DNA from: Trichuris trichiura
Lineage: Eukaryota > Nematoda > Enoplea > Trichinellida > Trichuridae
Assembly (NCBI GenBank): GCA_037903355.1
Contig: JBAJFE010000009.1
Coordinates: 620,001-684,000 of the forward strand
Reading direction: 5' to 3'
DNA length: 64,000 nt
Of the stretch, positions 61,335 through 64,000 are shown piece by piece (position 1 is the stretch's first letter; every line of letters starts with the position of its first letter). The notes beneath the pieces are model-generated. The model was not told where the DNA came from. It made no database searches and was given only the letters and a program-made list of their open reading frames with translations. A program made the translations under genes and the position numbers.

Positions 61335-64000
61335 TCATCCATTTCTTTTTTGATTTACTTCAATAGCCGCGTTCATTTTATTGTCATTCGATTCTTGCAT
61401 CGTCTGGGCTTCCGGCTTTATGTTATGCAAATTAAGCTATGAAGTTGTTAGTTTTGTTCCTCGACTTGCGCTTAATTACTGCTATCCTTGATGTGAGGGT
61501 GCTTCGGATTGATCCAGAACGCGAAAAAACGTAAAGGAAATTTTGCGCGATGGTTTTCATGCCTCTGTTTTGTTTAGGCTGCATTTCGTTTTCGTGCCAA
61601 CATTATTCGTTCCGGGTTGCCCACTTTTTATGTTAATCAGTTGGGCAGGGCACAGTTTGAAATTTTCCAGCTATGGAAAGCCAATGGTAAACATTTTGTC
61701 GTTCTTAAGTTGCTTGCTTTTATTTTTATCCTTTGTGAGAGAGGCCTTTAATTTCAGTTGCGATTTTTTAGAGCCCTACCACCGACATTGATTGATTAGG
61801 CTGATACGTGCTGCCAGCAAACAGTGTAATGATTTTCCATCCTTATCTTTTCCCATGAATGGCAGGTAAGAGTTTTTCGATACGCTTCAGCAATGGCAAA
61901 GTAGTATAAAGAGCAACGCTGCCGCCTCTGTTTCGTTTGTTAACTTAACAACTCTTGCATTACAGTCCTAATAACATGACCTCGTCCATTTTTGTTAGCT
62001 TTGCATAACTGTAAATGTTGACATGACCATTGATATTTTCCAGGCAAAGGTTTGAACTATCAATCGAAGTAATTGGTAACGTTTATTCTTTATGTCTATT
62101 GCTTCAGCAAAAGCCCCTTTCTTCGTGGCTGTACCTGCGTCACAGGCAATGTATGAAATCAAGCAATGTATAGAAAGCCCTAAATCCTTGCGCAATGTAT
62201 GGGACACTTGATTTTTTATGCTTTTCCTAGACATTCTATACAATGCCTAATGATAAACCGGGAGTCCTAAACTGAGTCTTCTCACCTGTGCCCTTTCAAG
62301 CCCAAAGTGCCAATACGTACGCAAAAAACTGGGTTGTTTTTTGCTACTTGGCCTGCTGTGCTTTTCTTATATTTTGGCTTAGGCTTAGGCTAGGGTGAAA
62401 CAGGACTTCCGACAAGGACGCGAGAAAAAGTAGGTACTTTGCTCCTAGAATCTTGCAAGCTATCGTGTTCTGCCATAGCTTAACCACAAGCCAAAATACT
62501 AGGAGCACCATTGCCACAATGTAGCGAGAAAACGGTGCACTTTGCCCTGCAAATGTCGTTCCTGTAGGTTTTCTGCGTCATAGGTGGCAATACTAAAAAA
62601 GTCTTCGCTGCTAAAATTCGATTCCCACTTTGCCTAGATGTTATTCTGCATTCTGTATAATGCCTAGGCAAATTACAAAGTTATTAAAATAAGTCAGCCG
62701 TTGCATACTTTGGGTGAAAACGTCACGCCTTCTATAGAATGGCTACATTTCATGCATTGCCCTTAGAACCTTAGATGTGAACATTGTTCAGCATTTTTTG
62801 AACCTACTCAAGGGTGTAGCGAAAGATGTTTTTGTTAGTAACTTAATCAGGAGACTTCCATTCGCCAATTAATGTGCCAACGCGACTGCTTAGCATTAAC
62901 TTGCGTACTTGGCGTACCGGTGTCTGAATAAACTCATCTTCATTATTGGAAACTTTTTTCACAGTCGCATTTCCTATTTTAGGCTGCGCTGGTTAGTCTT
63001 TTAATCGAACGTAAGCAAGGTGTCATAGAAAGGGCTTGGCGTGAACTTCATCCTCTCATTTCATAGTTTATGATGAGGTGCACTTATTGCCAACTAAGAT
63101 ATAACTCATTTCTTTTTTGGTGTTACCTGTCGCTAGAATAATTTTCATTCGAGTAAGACTTGTAATAGCAGAAACAGATTTGCCAGAGCGTATGTAAGCA
63201 GTCGCTCCGATGTTGGGAATGTGTACAGTTTCTTTCGACAAGAAGGTCGACTGCTTTTTCTGCATATCGTTTTTAAAATGCCAACACGACCTCAAGATAG
63301 ACTTTTTAAAAAGTTGTTTTTATTTCAATTATCCTTAGGAACATGTGTATGTGAATGAGCGAATGCAGCTCAATCGACCCAGTCGCGAAGAATCCAAATT
63401 TAAAGAAACAAACGTGGACTCTTATAGAACGCTCCGTCTGACAACCGGCAAAAATGCGCTTTTTGCTGCGTCGCTATTTCGTATGTTAGCTACCGTTCCG
63501 CTTGCTTCCAGAATTCCAGCGTTTTCAGCTAAAAATCCATGTCATTATGACTTGAACGTACGGATCACGACGTCACCCTGGAGACTTCTGTAAATTGCTT
63601 TACGTCATTTCACGAAAATTTAATGACGTATATAGGTAGTGCCAAGAAGAAATACCCTGCGATCAGCAACGCCATTAATGAAATTTGATAGACTGTTGCA
63701 AAGTAAGTAGTAAGGGACGGTAGCTTATTGAAACAAGCGCATGCTAAAAAATGTCAAAGCGTGGGCTGATGACAAACCCTTCTCAGCTGGGCTGTCAGAA
63801 CGGATGAGATTATGTCAGTTGTAACATCGAGCAGCAAAGGTGGGCGTCATGAAGCCAGCATGATCTTACGTCCTCCGCCGTTCAGCTTGCAGAGCTGGCT
63901 GACTAGCTATTTTCATCACACGCTCGCGTGTTCACATTCCGATGTATCAATCCAAGACAAATCCACCTGCAAATGACTTCAGGCGAAAGAAACAGGTAGT
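61335..64000. other. 3' flank of the lipid-transfer gene, no gene seen
   Basis: No conserved coding sequence, repeat copy or RNA gene recognised on either strand. The longest frames are about 80 codons without family features. No AATAAA lies close to the TAG at 61,332-61,334. Confidence 0.45.

Overview
The window is eukaryotic, animal-type DNA. Its genes are cut into many small exons by GT-AG introns, many of them only about 40-60 bases long, and several homologues are animal-specific. The very short introns, the T-rich acceptors ending in tttcag, tttag or ttaag, and the gene types point to an invertebrate. A nematode is my best guess, perhaps one of the early-branching (clade I) lineages, but the sequence does not prove this.

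Layout. Bases 1-12,855 (+) hold most of an ABCA-type full ABC transporter. Bases 14,829-17,257 (+) hold a docking-protein-like PH/PTB adaptor whose first exon I could not find. Bases 18,406-21,100 (-) encode a LUC7-like U1 snRNP splicing factor. Bases 22,486-25,921 (-) encode the delta subunit of the COPI coat. From 27,013 a (+) gene begins for a bridge-like lipid transfer protein of the UHRF1BP1/SHIP164 (BLTP3) family. Fourteen of its exons lie in 27,013-30,917 and the last five in 59,477-61,334. The intervening intron is 28.6 kb, and it contains four complete leucine-rich-repeat cell-surface or secreted protein genes, all on the opposite strand (32,274-36,226; 38,517-40,917; 45,614-49,963; 54,087-55,967). 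The LRR genes look like diverged tandem duplicates with different C-terminal parts. I checked the reading phase by hand at every junction of the lipid-transfer, delta-COP, LUC7 and LRR models, and all close in frame.

Mobile DNA. Introns and gaps carry a family of palindromic foldback elements with the core GCTTTCGGGTC and related tails. The largest copy (51,378-52,182) has inverted arms of about 184 bp around a broken fragment of a GIY-YIG endonuclease of the Penelope-like retroelement kind. The arms also carry a conserved motif resembling a hammerhead ribozyme core. A second, smaller family of ~100 bp hairpins is present, plus a 41-bp triplicate and an ATT microsatellite.

Most notable: the antisense LRR cluster inside one giant intron; an ABCA transporter whose two ATPase domains have both lost the signature glycines and switch histidine; the ribozyme-like foldbacks linked to Penelope; and an unusual number of introns that need a GC donor. 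I saw no tRNA, rRNA, CRISPR array or bacterial-type operon. The long gaps between the LRR genes and the last 2.7 kb appear non-coding.
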